Part shown: in pieces, positions 9,128-21,171 of the stretch | Layout of the letters: each line of letters begins with the position of its first letter | Position numbering within the stretch: position 1 is the stretch's first letter | From: Cedecea neteri | GTDB lineage: Bacteria > Pseudomonadota > Gammaproteobacteria > Enterobacterales > Enterobacteriaceae | Assembly: GCF_000758325.1 (NCBI RefSeq) | Contig: NZ_CP009459.1 | Location: 1,674,001-1,738,000, forward strand | Reading direction: 5' to 3' | Length of the DNA stretch: 64,000 nt | Program-made: the position numbers and the translations under genes | The notes under the pieces: generated by a model | The model's input: the letters and a program-made list of their open reading frames with translations, nothing else | The model's database searches: none | What the model was told of the DNA's origin: nothing

Positions 9128-9672
9128 TTGAGCTCCTTCTTCATCGTCGGCATCAGGTGCCTGGCCAGCGTCAGCCGCGCGGCGGCCAGGCGGCTCATCA
9201 CGGTGCCGATGGGAATGGCCAGCGTGTCGGCGGCTTCCTGATAGGTGAAGCCCTCGACATAAACTAAAAACACGGTATTGCGCTGAGCCTCAGGCAACTC
9301 GCTAACCTGCTGCAGCAGTGCGTGATACTGGTGCTTGTCTTCGGTGCTTTCGCTGTCTGCCAGCTGGCTCAGCTCGTCGCTGTCGACAAAGCCCTGGCCC
9401 TGGCGAACGCGCAGGGCGCGAATTTCGTTGATCCAGATAGAGTACAAAATCGCAAACAGCCAGCGGTCTATCCGCGTGCCGGACTGAAACTGGCTGCAGC
9501 GCTCTAAAGCGCGCACGCAGGTAGACTGAACCAAATCTTCAGCCACATCACGATTGCGGGACAGCACCATGCCGTAGCGCCAGAGGCGGGCAAGGTGCTG
9601 GGCCAGCTGTAACCGAACTTCGTTGACGGTGATTTTTATGCCCTCAGCCTTAGGACTCCGGGTGCCCGTCAA
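9124..9672 (-). CDS. ECF-type RNA polymerase sigma factor
   Basis: 182 aa. Region 2 is visible near residues 27-60 (SRNRDVAEDLVQSTCVRALE). Region 4 is near 127-168 (LPEAQRNTVFLVYVEGFTYQ, then a helix-turn-helix with TVMSRLAAAR). It overlaps the upstream TPR gene by 23 bp at the ATG used, so a start a few codons inside is possible. It is translated together with the anti-sigma factor at 8330. Targets are not predictable from sequence; autoregulation from the b561 promoter is likely. Confidence 0.88.
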   Translation of the reverse strand: MTGTRSPKAEGIKITVNEVRLQLAQHLARLWRYGMVLSRNRDVAEDLVQSTCVRALERCSQFQSGTRIDRWLFAILYSIWINEIRALRVRQGQGFVDSDELSQLADSESTEDKHQYHALLQQVSELPEAQRNTVFLVYVEGFTYQEAADTLAIPIGTVMSRLAAARLTLARHLMPTMKKELK

Positions 9673-10186
9673 TGGCGGCTTTTAAATCGCGATACTCCTC
9701 GCAGCCGGTTCCGCAGAGCGTTTTAATGGTCGCTAACTGGGCTTTCGCCAGGTCAGGGCGGCCCTTAATCATCCACGCCTCGCCAAGATATTCGCGCACT
9801 TTGGCATAGTGCGGATCCAGGGCGATGGAGCGCTGATAATAGCCGATTCCTTCGTCGGTGCGCCCCAATTTTCTTGTGGCGTAGCCCCGGTAGTTCCAGG
9901 CTTCACGCGTGTTGGGCTGCTGCAGGGTATCCAGCAGGTTTAACGCTTCCTGGTAACGGCCAGATTTTGCCAGATGGTAAGCATATTGCGTCTTATCGCC
10001 GTCGCTTAACATGCTGCTTTTTTCCACGGTACAGGTTTTGGTTTTGCTGTCGTACACCTGGCCTTTCGGGCAGTCAGGCGTTTTAGAGTCATCGTCGCCC
10101 ATGGCGCTGGCGGCGGCGGAATAGAAAAGCCCGCTGGCAACCAGGCACAGCAAAGGCAGCAGTTTACGGGTTGAAGGCATGTTCAT
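9650..10186 (-). CDS. Exported TPR-repeat protein
   Basis: 178 aa from the ATG at 10186. A longer frame to 10264 exists, but the MNMPSTRKLLPLL signal peptide marks the real start. A signal peptide (residues about 8-28, cleavage after SAAASA) is followed by a short Cys-containing segment (DCPKGQVYDSKTKTCTVEK). TPR-like repeats then cover about residues 65-155 (GRYQEALNLLD; GRTDEGIGYYQRSIALDP; GRPDLAKAQL). It probably works as a periplasmic scaffold for the linked sigma/anti-sigma or cytochrome system. Function unknown. Confidence 0.75.
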   Translation of the reverse strand: MNMPSTRKLLPLLCLVASGLFYSAAASAMGDDDSKTPDCPKGQVYDSKTKTCTVEKSSMLSDGDKTQYAYHLAKSGRYQEALNLLDTLQQPNTREAWNYRGYATRKLGRTDEGIGYYQRSIALDPHYAKVREYLGEAWMIKGRPDLAKAQLATIKTLCGTGCEEYRDLKAAIDGHPES

Positions 10187-10202
10187 GGTGTCGTCCTGTA
10201 GG

Positions 10203-10793
10203 TTAGCGAGAGTTGCCTTTGCAGGCGGGGAGCATGCGGCGCAGCGTGCCGTCACGCAGAACATAATGGTGAATCAGGGCTGCGGCGGCATGCGCCCCCG
10301 CCAGCAGGATCAGCGCCCAGGCCACATTGTTGTGCAGCATTGCCAGGGTATGGCGCAGCGTTGGATCGATGTTGAATACGTCCGGGACTTCAAAGAGGTT
10401 GAAGAACCAGAACGGTTCCCCCTGCGCCCAGCGGAACAGGAAGCCAAGCATGGCCTGGGTTAGCAGCAGGATGTAAAGCACGCCGTGGGTGGCATGAGCG
10501 GCGATGCGAAACGCGCCCGGCATCGGCACTTTTTCCAGCTTTCTCGACGGCGAAAAAGCGGCGCTAATGCGCCAGAACAGCCGGACGACAATTACCGCGC
10601 TAAGCAGGATGCCAAAGGAAATATGCAGAGATTGCAGGCCCTTGCGCAGGGGCGTACCACGCTCAAGGACTTCCCATATGTGCGCGCTGGCAAACAGGAA
10701 TATGACGCAGAAAGCCGTGACCCAGTGGAGGGCCATGCTGAAGGCGTCGTAGCGCTTACGGAGCGGTGCAGCTTCGGGGGGCAGGTAACTCAT
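10203..10793 (-). CDS. Cytochrome b561 family protein
   Basis: 196 aa with four transmembrane segments, of the di-heme b561 type. Candidate heme ligands are His23 (MALHW), a His near residue 56 (SLHISFG) and further His residues in HATHG and HAAAALIHH. It would carry electrons across the inner membrane. It is the first gene of the b561-TPR-sigma-anti-sigma minus-strand set, 16 bp before the TPR gene. Confidence 0.85.
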   Translation of the reverse strand: MSYLPPEAAPLRKRYDAFSMALHWVTAFCVIFLFASAHIWEVLERGTPLRKGLQSLHISFGILLSAVIVVRLFWRISAAFSPSRKLEKVPMPGAFRIAAHATHGVLYILLLTQAMLGFLFRWAQGEPFWFFNLFEVPDVFNIDPTLRHTLAMLHNNVAWALILLAGAHAAAALIHHYVLRDGTLRRMLPACKGNSR

Positions 10794-10859
10794 GATTGTC
10801 TCTTCCTCAGGTTCTTGTAAGGAGTAAACAATCGGGGCGGAGATTTTATTCGGTGAAAA

Positions 10860-10895
10860 CGAAAAAAAAGCCAGGCACTCCGCAGAGGCCTGACT
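10860..10895 (-). terminator. Terminator of the AdoHcy-hydrolase-like gene
   Basis: On the minus strand TCAGGC / GCCTGG pair around an 11-nt loop and are followed by eight T residues. Confidence 0.75.
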
Positions 10896-10916
10896 TGATC
10901 GGGGCTGGAGGGCCGC

Positions 10917-12029
10917 TTACAGAGCTTTTTCCCACACGGACTGCGGCAGCAAATAAACCGCTTTTTCAGCGTGCTGGCCGTCGGTCACAATGTGTTTGAT
11001 GCCGCTTGCCATCACGGCTAGCGTCACGTCGAAGGCATTCAGGCTGTCGCCGAAGCCGGCGGTCAGGTTCAGCATCGAGCCGTTCGCCATCAGGTAAAGC
11101 GTTTTGCCGTTAAGCTGGTACGCGTTGATAAACGGCATCACTTCTTCGGTCGGATATTGCTGCAGGTAGCCGCAGTCGATCTCTTCGGCGACGTGGCCCA
11201 CGTTCAGCACGAACACGCCGTCTTTGGCTTTATCCAGTACCGCTGCGCTGACGACTTTTTTCGCGCCGGTGGCGGTGGCGACAACGTCAGTGCTGGCAAT
11301 CACGTCATGAATATCAACCACGTGCCAGCCATCATAGGCGGCCTGCAGGCGGCGAGCCGGATCTAACTCGGCAACCATCACCTGGCCGCCGTAGGCTTTG
11401 GCGGCGGCGGCAACGCCCTGGCCGACCAGGCCGTAGCCAATCACCAGCACTTTCTTTTCGTGCAGGGTGAGGTGGGTGGTCTGGAAGAAGGTTTGCCAGG
11501 CGGTGAGGCCAACCATGTGGCGGTTATGCAGGCCCTCTTTTACCGGCAGATCGTCCCAGTTAAAGATTGGATAGCCAGGGCGCAGATCCGCGAGGCGGTT
11601 GACTCCGGAGCCGGTCGCTTCCAGGCAGGCAACCACGTCGCCAAACTCGCCGCGCTGATGCAGTAGCGTGGTGATGTCCGCGCCCATTTCGCACAGGTGT
11701 GTTGGGCGCCAGGCGATGGCTTTTTCCCACGAGTCGCGCCAGTCGGCGTCGTTCATATTGCGCCAGGCGCAGGCTTCCGCTCCTGCGGCAACCAGGTAAG
11801 CGACAACGTCATCCTGCACGGTGGTTGGGTTGCAGGTGGTGAGGAAGACTTTGGCATTTTTCTTCAGCAGGCCTTCAACCAGCGGGATCATTTTCAGGTC
11901 GAGATGCATATTGCAGGCGATGCGAACGTGGCTTAAGTCGGGCAGCGCCTGAACCTGTTTGAGGGTGCGAACCATGTGGCGGGTAGACCACGCGATCTCT
12001 TTGTTAAACATCTCGCTCTGGGTGCTCAC
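10917..12029 (-). CDS. S-adenosyl-L-homocysteine hydrolase-like NAD-binding protein
   Basis: 370 aa. The fold follows adenosylhomocysteinase: TTCNPTTVQDDVVAYL near residues 64-80, an N-x-D-D-x-x-x-K segment near 157-165 and the NAD site GYGLVGQG near 198-205. True AdoHcy hydrolases are about 430-470 aa. This one lacks part of the substrate domain and the long C-terminal extension, so its substrate may differ. Enterobacteria normally recycle AdoHcy through Pfs and LuxS, which makes this an accessory enzyme. It is monocistronic, with divergent promoters shared with the phosphatase gene at 12233. Confidence 0.72.
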   Translation of the reverse strand: MSTQSEMFNKEIAWSTRHMVRTLKQVQALPDLSHVRIACNMHLDLKMIPLVEGLLKKNAKVFLTTCNPTTVQDDVVAYLVAAGAEACAWRNMNDADWRDSWEKAIAWRPTHLCEMGADITTLLHQRGEFGDVVACLEATGSGVNRLADLRPGYPIFNWDDLPVKEGLHNRHMVGLTAWQTFFQTTHLTLHEKKVLVIGYGLVGQGVAAAAKAYGGQVMVAELDPARRLQAAYDGWHVVDIHDVIASTDVVATATGAKKVVSAAVLDKAKDGVFVLNVGHVAEEIDCGYLQQYPTEEVMPFINAYQLNGKTLYLMANGSMLNLTAGFGDSLNAFDVTLAVMASGIKHIVTDGQHAEKAVYLLPQSVWEKAL

Positions 12030-12232
12030 GTCTTTTCCTTATTAATTGTTTTTACTGATTTTTATAGAATATGTCATCACGTTAACGGACGTCAGAATAG
12101 CAAAACGATGGCCGGTTGTTAATCGCTGAAACCGGCGCGGCGGGCGTGACGTCTGCTTACCAATGTTTTGTTTTTTTCCGTGATTTCTTCTCTATAGTAA
12201 AAGCTTCATCCCCTGATAAAAACGAGAAAAAC

Positions 12233-12817
12233 ATGATCAAAAAAGCGCTTGTTGTGTTGCTAAGCAGTGCCTTATTGACCCCGATGATAGCGAAGGCTGA
12301 CAGCACGATAGTATTCCTGCGCCACGGTGAAAAACCGGCTAACAATAGCGGGCAGCTCACCTGCAAAGGGTTGAACCGCGCGTTGCAATTGCCGTCGGTT
12401 CTGTTGACCCAGTACGGCAAACCGGATGCCATTTACGCCGCTGCGCCGAAAGAGAACAAAACCGGCAGCTCGCTGCGCCCGTTAACCACCATCACGCCGA
12501 CCGCGATCCGCCTTTCTCAGGCCATCGACCTGCATTACCACGCCGAGCAGACGGACGAGCTGGCGGATGATTTACTGAAAACCCAAAGCAGCGGCCGCCT
12601 GACTTTTGTCTCGTGGGAGCATAAAAACCTGGTGATCGCGGCGCAAAAGCTGGTGAAGAAAACCGGCGGCGACCCAACCGTGGTGCCGAAATGGCCGGGC
12701 AGCGATTTTGATTCGCTGTACATCATCAAACTGGACGATCAAAAACGATTTAAATCTTTCACCCACGGTGCTGAAGGGCTGAATACCGTGCCGGACAGCT
12801 GCGCGGGCGCGAGCTGA
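12233..12817 (+). CDS. Exported histidine phosphatase family protein
   Basis: 194 aa from the ATG at 12233. A frame open from 12116 lacks a start with a signal sequence. A signal peptide covers residues 1-22 (MIKKALVVLLSSALLTPMIAKA). The phosphohistidine motif FLRHGEKP follows at about residues 28-35, and WEHKN near 129 supplies the second catalytic His. Substrate unknown; a periplasmic phosphatase is the safe call. Confidence 0.82.
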   Translation: MIKKALVVLLSSALLTPMIAKADSTIVFLRHGEKPANNSGQLTCKGLNRALQLPSVLLTQYGKPDAIYAAAPKENKTGSSLRPLTTITPTAIRLSQAIDLHYHAEQTDELADDLLKTQSSGRLTFVSWEHKNLVIAAQKLVKKTGGDPTVVPKWPGSDFDSLYIIKLDDQKRFKSFTHGAEGLNTVPDSCAGAS

Positions 12818-12828
12818 TAGAAAAAGAA

Positions 12829-12856
12829 AAACCCGCCTTTGTAGACGGGTTTTTTA
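12829..12856. terminator. Bidirectional terminator between phosphatase and porin
   Basis: AACCCG and CGGGTT pair around a 10-nt loop, with A-runs on the left and T-runs on the right. It serves the + strand phosphatase gene and the converging porin gene. Confidence 0.75.
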
Positions 12857-12875
12857 TGCACTTAGCAAAAGAGGA

Positions 12876-14603
<1,728 letters not shown>

Positions 14604-14638
14604 GGGTGAAAATTAAATTGCTATCATCGGTTTATTTA

Positions 14639-15961
14639 TTACTGCGCCGCCTGTGCTGCATTTACCTTATTGGCGGCCATAACGAACGGTAAATAAATTA
14701 GCGTGGAAATGGCCAGGCATAGCAGCCCGACAATCAACGCCATCCAGTTCCCCCCGGTGCCGAAGAAGGCGATGAGCGGCCCCGGCGTTGTCCACGGTAC
14801 GGCATAGGCAATCGGTGGAATAATTTCCAGAGTGACGAAGGTGTAGCCCACCAAAGAGTTGACGAACGGCACCATGATAAACGGAATGATCAGGATCGGG
14901 TTCAGCACGATTGGCAGGCCGAAAATCACCGGTTCGTTGATGTTAAACAGGCCTGGCACGAAGGCCATTTTGGCCAGATCGCGATAGTCGGCGCGGCGGG
15001 AGGCAATAAAGATAGCCAGCAGCAGGCCGAGCGTCATCCCTGAGCCGCCGTAGTTGGCGAAAGCGTCGTTGATGCTTCCCCAGGTGATAGGATATGGCGC
15101 GCCCCAGGTAGTGCCGTTGGACGCGGCAAAAGAGAGGTTTTCGAGGTTAGCTTCGGAGAAAATAGTCTCGCGAATCGCCGCCGTGGTGTTCGGCCCGTGA
15201 ATGCCCAGCACCCACAGGAAGTTAGTGACCACGCCAAGCACCAGCACCGCGACAATATTAGTGCCCATGTTTTTCAGCGGCGCCTGAATCAGGGTATAAA
15301 TCAGTTCATTCAGGCCATTCGGGGAGATTTTCGTCAGGCAGTAGTTCAGCGCAGAGAAGAAAATCATCACGAAGAAGATTGGAATTAATACTTTAAATGA
15401 GCGTGCAACTGCTGGCGGTACGGCATCTGGCATGGTGATGGTGATCTTCGGGTTACGCGCCAGGCGGCAGAAGATTTCCCCGGTAATCAGCGCGACAATC
15501 ACCGCCACAAATAACCCCTGCGGACCCAGATATTGCGTCGTCAGATACGACTGCCCGCCCATCATTTGATAAGGGGTATAGACCACGAAGAACGCGCCAA
15601 TAGCGGTCAGGCCGCACAGCAAGTCGTCCTGCTGATAGCTGATGGCGATATTACGTGCGACCAGGAAAGCAATCATGATCGACATGATATTCACCGACCC
15701 GTTCATTACCGGGGAGAATATGTTTTGGGCTTCGGCTAAGTTAGGGAATAACACACCGAGATGCAGCAGTGACGCAATAAAACCATCCGGTGAAAGGATG
15801 GCGAAGTTAATCAGCACGATCAGCGAACTGGCCATGACGATAGGGAATGACAAAATAAAAGCATCGCGGATAGCCGACACGTGTATCTGAGAGTTTAATT
15901 TAATCGCAATAGGAACAAGGAGCTTTTCCATACCGCGCTCAAAGGCATTCATTATACTCAT
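14639..15961 (-). CDS. PTS cellobiose/beta-glucoside-type EIIC component
   Basis: 440 aa, about ten transmembrane segments, lactose/cellobiose EIIC family. Family motifs visible are MGTNIVAVLVLGVVTNFLWV and GIHGPNTTAA near residues 228-262, and FNINEPVIFGLPIVLNP near 339-355, which contains the substrate-phosphorylation Glu. It imports and phosphorylates the sugar with the EIIB encoded upstream at 16095. No EIIA gene is nearby, so EIIA must come from elsewhere. Confidence 0.92.
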   Translation of the reverse strand: MSIMNAFERGMEKLLVPIAIKLNSQIHVSAIRDAFILSFPIVMASSLIVLINFAILSPDGFIASLLHLGVLFPNLAEAQNIFSPVMNGSVNIMSIMIAFLVARNIAISYQQDDLLCGLTAIGAFFVVYTPYQMMGGQSYLTTQYLGPQGLFVAVIVALITGEIFCRLARNPKITITMPDAVPPAVARSFKVLIPIFFVMIFFSALNYCLTKISPNGLNELIYTLIQAPLKNMGTNIVAVLVLGVVTNFLWVLGIHGPNTTAAIRETIFSEANLENLSFAASNGTTWGAPYPITWGSINDAFANYGGSGMTLGLLLAIFIASRRADYRDLAKMAFVPGLFNINEPVIFGLPIVLNPILIIPFIMVPFVNSLVGYTFVTLEIIPPIAYAVPWTTPGPLIAFFGTGGNWMALIVGLLCLAISTLIYLPFVMAANKVNAAQAAQ

Positions 15962-16094
15962 GATGCGCCCTTTATCATTAGAGATATATTTACTGGGGAT
16001 TTGAATTTATCGGTGAAATATTTTTACAATATTTAACCTCGTGACGATAAACCAAATCAATGACCCATTGGGTTATTATTTTGGCTGGAAAGGA

Positions 16095-16409
16095 TTAATG
16101 GTCGCCAAGTAAGTTCAGTGCGGAATCAAGAACTGATTTTCCGTCCATTTGCCCATAATACTTCATGTCGATAACCGCTACTGGAATTTTCCCCTGGGTG
16201 ATTTCTTCTATTTCGCTTTTTTGGAAGCGAACCTGAGGCCCCAGCAGAACAACATCTGCTTCATTTCTTTTAATTCTTTCTTTCGCCTCGGCAATCGCCA
16301 GCGCGTTAATATTGACCGAAATATTTCCCGCTTCGGCGTGATCTTGCATTCTTTTCACCAGCATGCTGGTAGACATCCCGGCGGCACAAACTAATAATAT
16401 ATTCTTCAT
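16095..16409 (-). CDS. PTS cellobiose-type EIIB component
   Basis: 104 aa from the ATG at 16409. The frame to 16439 is open, but the protein clearly starts at MKNILLVCAAGMSTS. Cys8 is the phosphorylated residue in the VCAAGMST P-loop. It is the first gene of the EIIB-EIIC-porin operon and divergent from the GntR regulator at 16605. An AAGGG ribosome site precedes this start. Confidence 0.93.
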   Translation of the reverse strand: MKNILLVCAAGMSTSMLVKRMQDHAEAGNISVNINALAIAEAKERIKRNEADVVLLGPQVRFQKSEIEEITQGKIPVAVIDMKYYGQMDGKSVLDSALNLLGDH

Positions 16410-16604
16410 TTTTACCCTTAACGCTTTGTAGATAATCAACCTGCGGCTAACTTAATGAATATCAATGCCTTCATCTGCCATTTCGATCACAGTTAGTCAT
16501 CGCCGAGTGGTGCAAAAAACAGATTAAAAATGAACGTATATTGGACTTTTAATAGGAATGGAAGGGTAATTGCCTGTTTTTAAATGAATTAAGGAGGTTC
16601 AAAA

Positions 16605-17312
16605 GTGGTATACAAAGATGTTGTTAACTTACTAAAAAGCAGGATCAGCAGCCCAACCTATCATATCGGCGACATCCTCCCTTCGGAAAAAGAGCTGGCT
16701 GAGTTCTATAATGTGTCACGTAATACCTTGCGTAAGGCATTGAAAGTTCTGGAAGATGAGGCGCTGATTGAGCGCAGGCATGGGTCCGGCACCTATGTAC
16801 GAAATAAACATTTTCAGGCTTCGGTTACGCATCTGGACAGCTTTACCGAGATTGCCAGAAGTGAAGGAAAAAAACCGTCCAGCCAGGTGCTGAGATTTGA
16901 GCTGCAGCAGGCGTCGGAAGAGATTGCGAGCCGCCTGCAACTGGCCATCGGCGAACCGGTCTATTACGCCAAACGACTGCGCCACATCGACAATGTGCCG
17001 ATGCAGCTGGAAGAGACCTGGCTGTCGGTGAACCGCTTCCCCGACCTGACGGTCAACCACATGAAGCGTTCGAAATTTTCCTACATCGAAGATGAATGTG
17101 GGGTCAAAATTCACGGCTGCTACGAGGCGTTTCAGCCCATTCTACCGTCAACTGAAATTGCCAAAATGCTGCACATCAGCACCCGCGATCCGATTATCCG
17201 CATGGAAACCCAGTCCGTTGACGCCAGCCACAGCCCGATTGATTACTCGATCCTCTACACCAACGTGTTCGAGTTTCAGGTGAAGTACTTTTTGCCTCGT
17301 AAGACGGGCTAG
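16605..17312 (+). CDS. GntR/HutC-family regulator with UTRA domain
   Basis: 235 aa, GTG start with a strong AAGGAGG seven bases upstream. The winged-helix domain (about 1-68) has ILPSEKELAEFYNVSRNTLR and RRHGSGTYV. The UTRA effector domain (about 80-230) has YYAKRLRHIDNVPMQLEETW. It should control the divergent EIIB-EIIC-porin operon and the downstream bglK-glucosidase genes, with a phosphorylated sugar as ligand. The repeated AGGTTCA heptamer at 16595 (overlapping its own ribosome site), 17367 and 17453, plus the inverted copy at 17390, is a candidate operator. Confidence 0.85.
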   Translation: MVYKDVVNLLKSRISSPTYHIGDILPSEKELAEFYNVSRNTLRKALKVLEDEALIERRHGSGTYVRNKHFQASVTHLDSFTEIARSEGKKPSSQVLRFELQQASEEIASRLQLAIGEPVYYAKRLRHIDNVPMQLEETWLSVNRFPDLTVNHMKRSKFSYIEDECGVKIHGCYEAFQPILPSTEIAKMLHISTRDPIIRMETQSVDASHSPIDYSILYTNVFEFQVKYFLPRKTG

Positions 17313-17668
17313 TCGCTGTGGCTGGCCTTGCATTCGCAACGTCGGTCACAGTTCTGCTTTAAAAAGAGGTTCAACAATGTTCATGAAAGTGAACCTGTTG
17401 CTTATGAAAGATGAATATCAGCGTTAACTCACTGTATATCATGCCTTTTAACAGGTTCAAAAGTTGTTCAGTGTGTTATCCCCCTTCTATTGCCTGATGC
17501 GCCTCCCATTGATTAAGATTTTCTTCGTTTTCAGAACTGATAATTAAAAATTGAACTCGTCAATTTTTGTATTCCTTTTACCAGTCATGAATATGACCGG
17601 TGCGAAATAGTTTCCTCGTTTCAGTGGAAATAAATGATGAGCCGGAAATATGCAGGAGGAATTAGCGT
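17313..17668 (+). promoter_or_regulatory. Regulatory gap before bglK
   Basis: This 356-bp AT-rich gap holds no gene. It contains AGGTTCA at 17367-17373 with its inverse TGAACCT at 17390-17396 (internal GTTCA / TGAAC pairs) and another AGGTTCA at 17453-17459. These are candidate sites for the adjacent GntR regulator. A GCAGGAGGAATTAGCGT ribosome site region precedes bglK. Confidence 0.45.
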
Positions 17669-20003
<2,335 letters not shown>

Positions 20004-20026
20004 TAACGCCTGTGGCTGACTGAGTG

Positions 20027-20055
20027 AACGCTGGTTTAAACACCAGCGTTTTTTC
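20027..20055 (+). terminator. Terminator after the GH1 gene
   Basis: AACGCTGG / CCAGCGTT stem, 8-nt loop and TTTTT tail. Confidence 0.9.
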
Positions 20056-20422
20056 TTTGAATGTGTTCAACCCCTGAACTGCATGCACCCGGCCACCTGG
20101 TTAAATCTATCCTTATATTTTTAGAATAAAGCGTTAAGTTAAATTATGACTATCACCTTCTGTATTTTAGTTTGTTTTGTTCTAAGATATTCTTTTACCG
20201 TTTAATGACAGTCAACGTCAGCCTGCATTGACATTCTCGCCAGGATTTTTTTCACTCCATATTTTTCTTTATGTATATTTAATTTATTAACTAAATAAAC
20301 TTGCCGTGCATGATATTGACGAATTTGATTGCCTCTGGTGTACTAATATGGAATTTTATTTTTTGCCACGGTGATTTATTCACCAAAAAAATTGCTGGCT
20401 GAAATTAACCCTGGACACGATC
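20056..20422. other. AT-rich intergenic gap
   Basis: No ORF, RNA or clear operator was recognised. It presumably contains the promoter for the cupin-like gene. Confidence 0.5.
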
Positions 20423-20872
20423 ATGAAAAAAATAACACGGCTTATGTTGGCCACTGCAGGTTTACTTGTTTCAATGTTTGGATATGCCGAAGCCACAAAG
20501 ACAGATGCCAGCGAACACCGTATTCCAGCGATAAAATTGATTAACACGGCTGATAATCACTCTGCGTTTGTAAAAGGTTCAATTCCCTCTCTGGCGAAGC
20601 TCTCTTCCGAAAATCTTTATTTCAGTAATACCTTTGAAGAGTGGCAGAAAGGAGTGCATCCGGCACCGAAAAAGCAGTACGTGGTAACCCTGAAAGGCAA
20701 GCTGAAGTTTAAGGTTAGCGACGGCTCCACGTTCATCATTGAGCCAGGCACAGTGCTGCTTGCGGCGGATACCGCCGGCGAAGGGCACAGCTGGGATATC
20801 GTTGATGGGAAGGAGTGGGTGCGCGTTTATATCCCGGTGGGTGACGACGATCGTTTCATCGCAGATAAATAA
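20423..20872 (+). CDS. Exported cupin-fold protein of unknown function
   Basis: 149 aa. A signal peptide (residues about 1-22, ending FGYAEA) is followed by a single cupin-like domain. The YVVTLKGKLKFKVSDGSTFII and PGTVLLAADTAGEGHSW segments (about residues 76-120) form the two beta-motifs; only one His is well placed. Probably periplasmic. Catalysis is doubtful and the ligand is unknown. It is monocistronic. Confidence 0.65.
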   Translation: MKKITRLMLATAGLLVSMFGYAEATKTDASEHRIPAIKLINTADNHSAFVKGSIPSLAKLSSENLYFSNTFEEWQKGVHPAPKKQYVVTLKGKLKFKVSDGSTFIIEPGTVLLAADTAGEGHSWDIVDGKEWVRVYIPVGDDDRFIADK

Positions 20873-21040
20873 TTCCTGCACAGATAAAACGCTAATTTCA
20901 GCCTCGTTAACCACAGAATGGGACGAGGCTGCCACTCCTAAAAATAGTAGTTTTAATTTTATTTTTAAAATATTAATTCGTTCATTGTTTGTCATCTCCT
21001 TGTCATTATTTCATGTGGGCAGACCGTTATAAATAATGGC

Positions 21041-21067
21041 TAAAGAAGTCTCTCAGGCTGCCGATAA
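21041..21067 (+). promoter_or_regulatory. FliA (sigma-28) flagellar promoter
   Basis: TAAA, exactly 15 bases, then GCCGATAA: a perfect match to the enterobacterial sigma-28 consensus. It lies 104 bp before the chemoreceptor start, placing that gene in the class 3 flagellar regulon. Confidence 0.92.
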
Positions 21068-21171
21068 AAAATCGATAATTCAAAAAAACACCGTCGCAAC
21101 CGTTGATGTGATTTCTACCGATTACCTCCTCTTATTGCCTGCGATATAACCATTAAAGCTCAGAGGGATTT

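Noticed and set aside
16400-16604. Catabolite-activator (CRP) site between EIIB and the GntR gene
   Set aside because: Only a half-site resembling TCACA near 16485 is visible; too weak to annotate.
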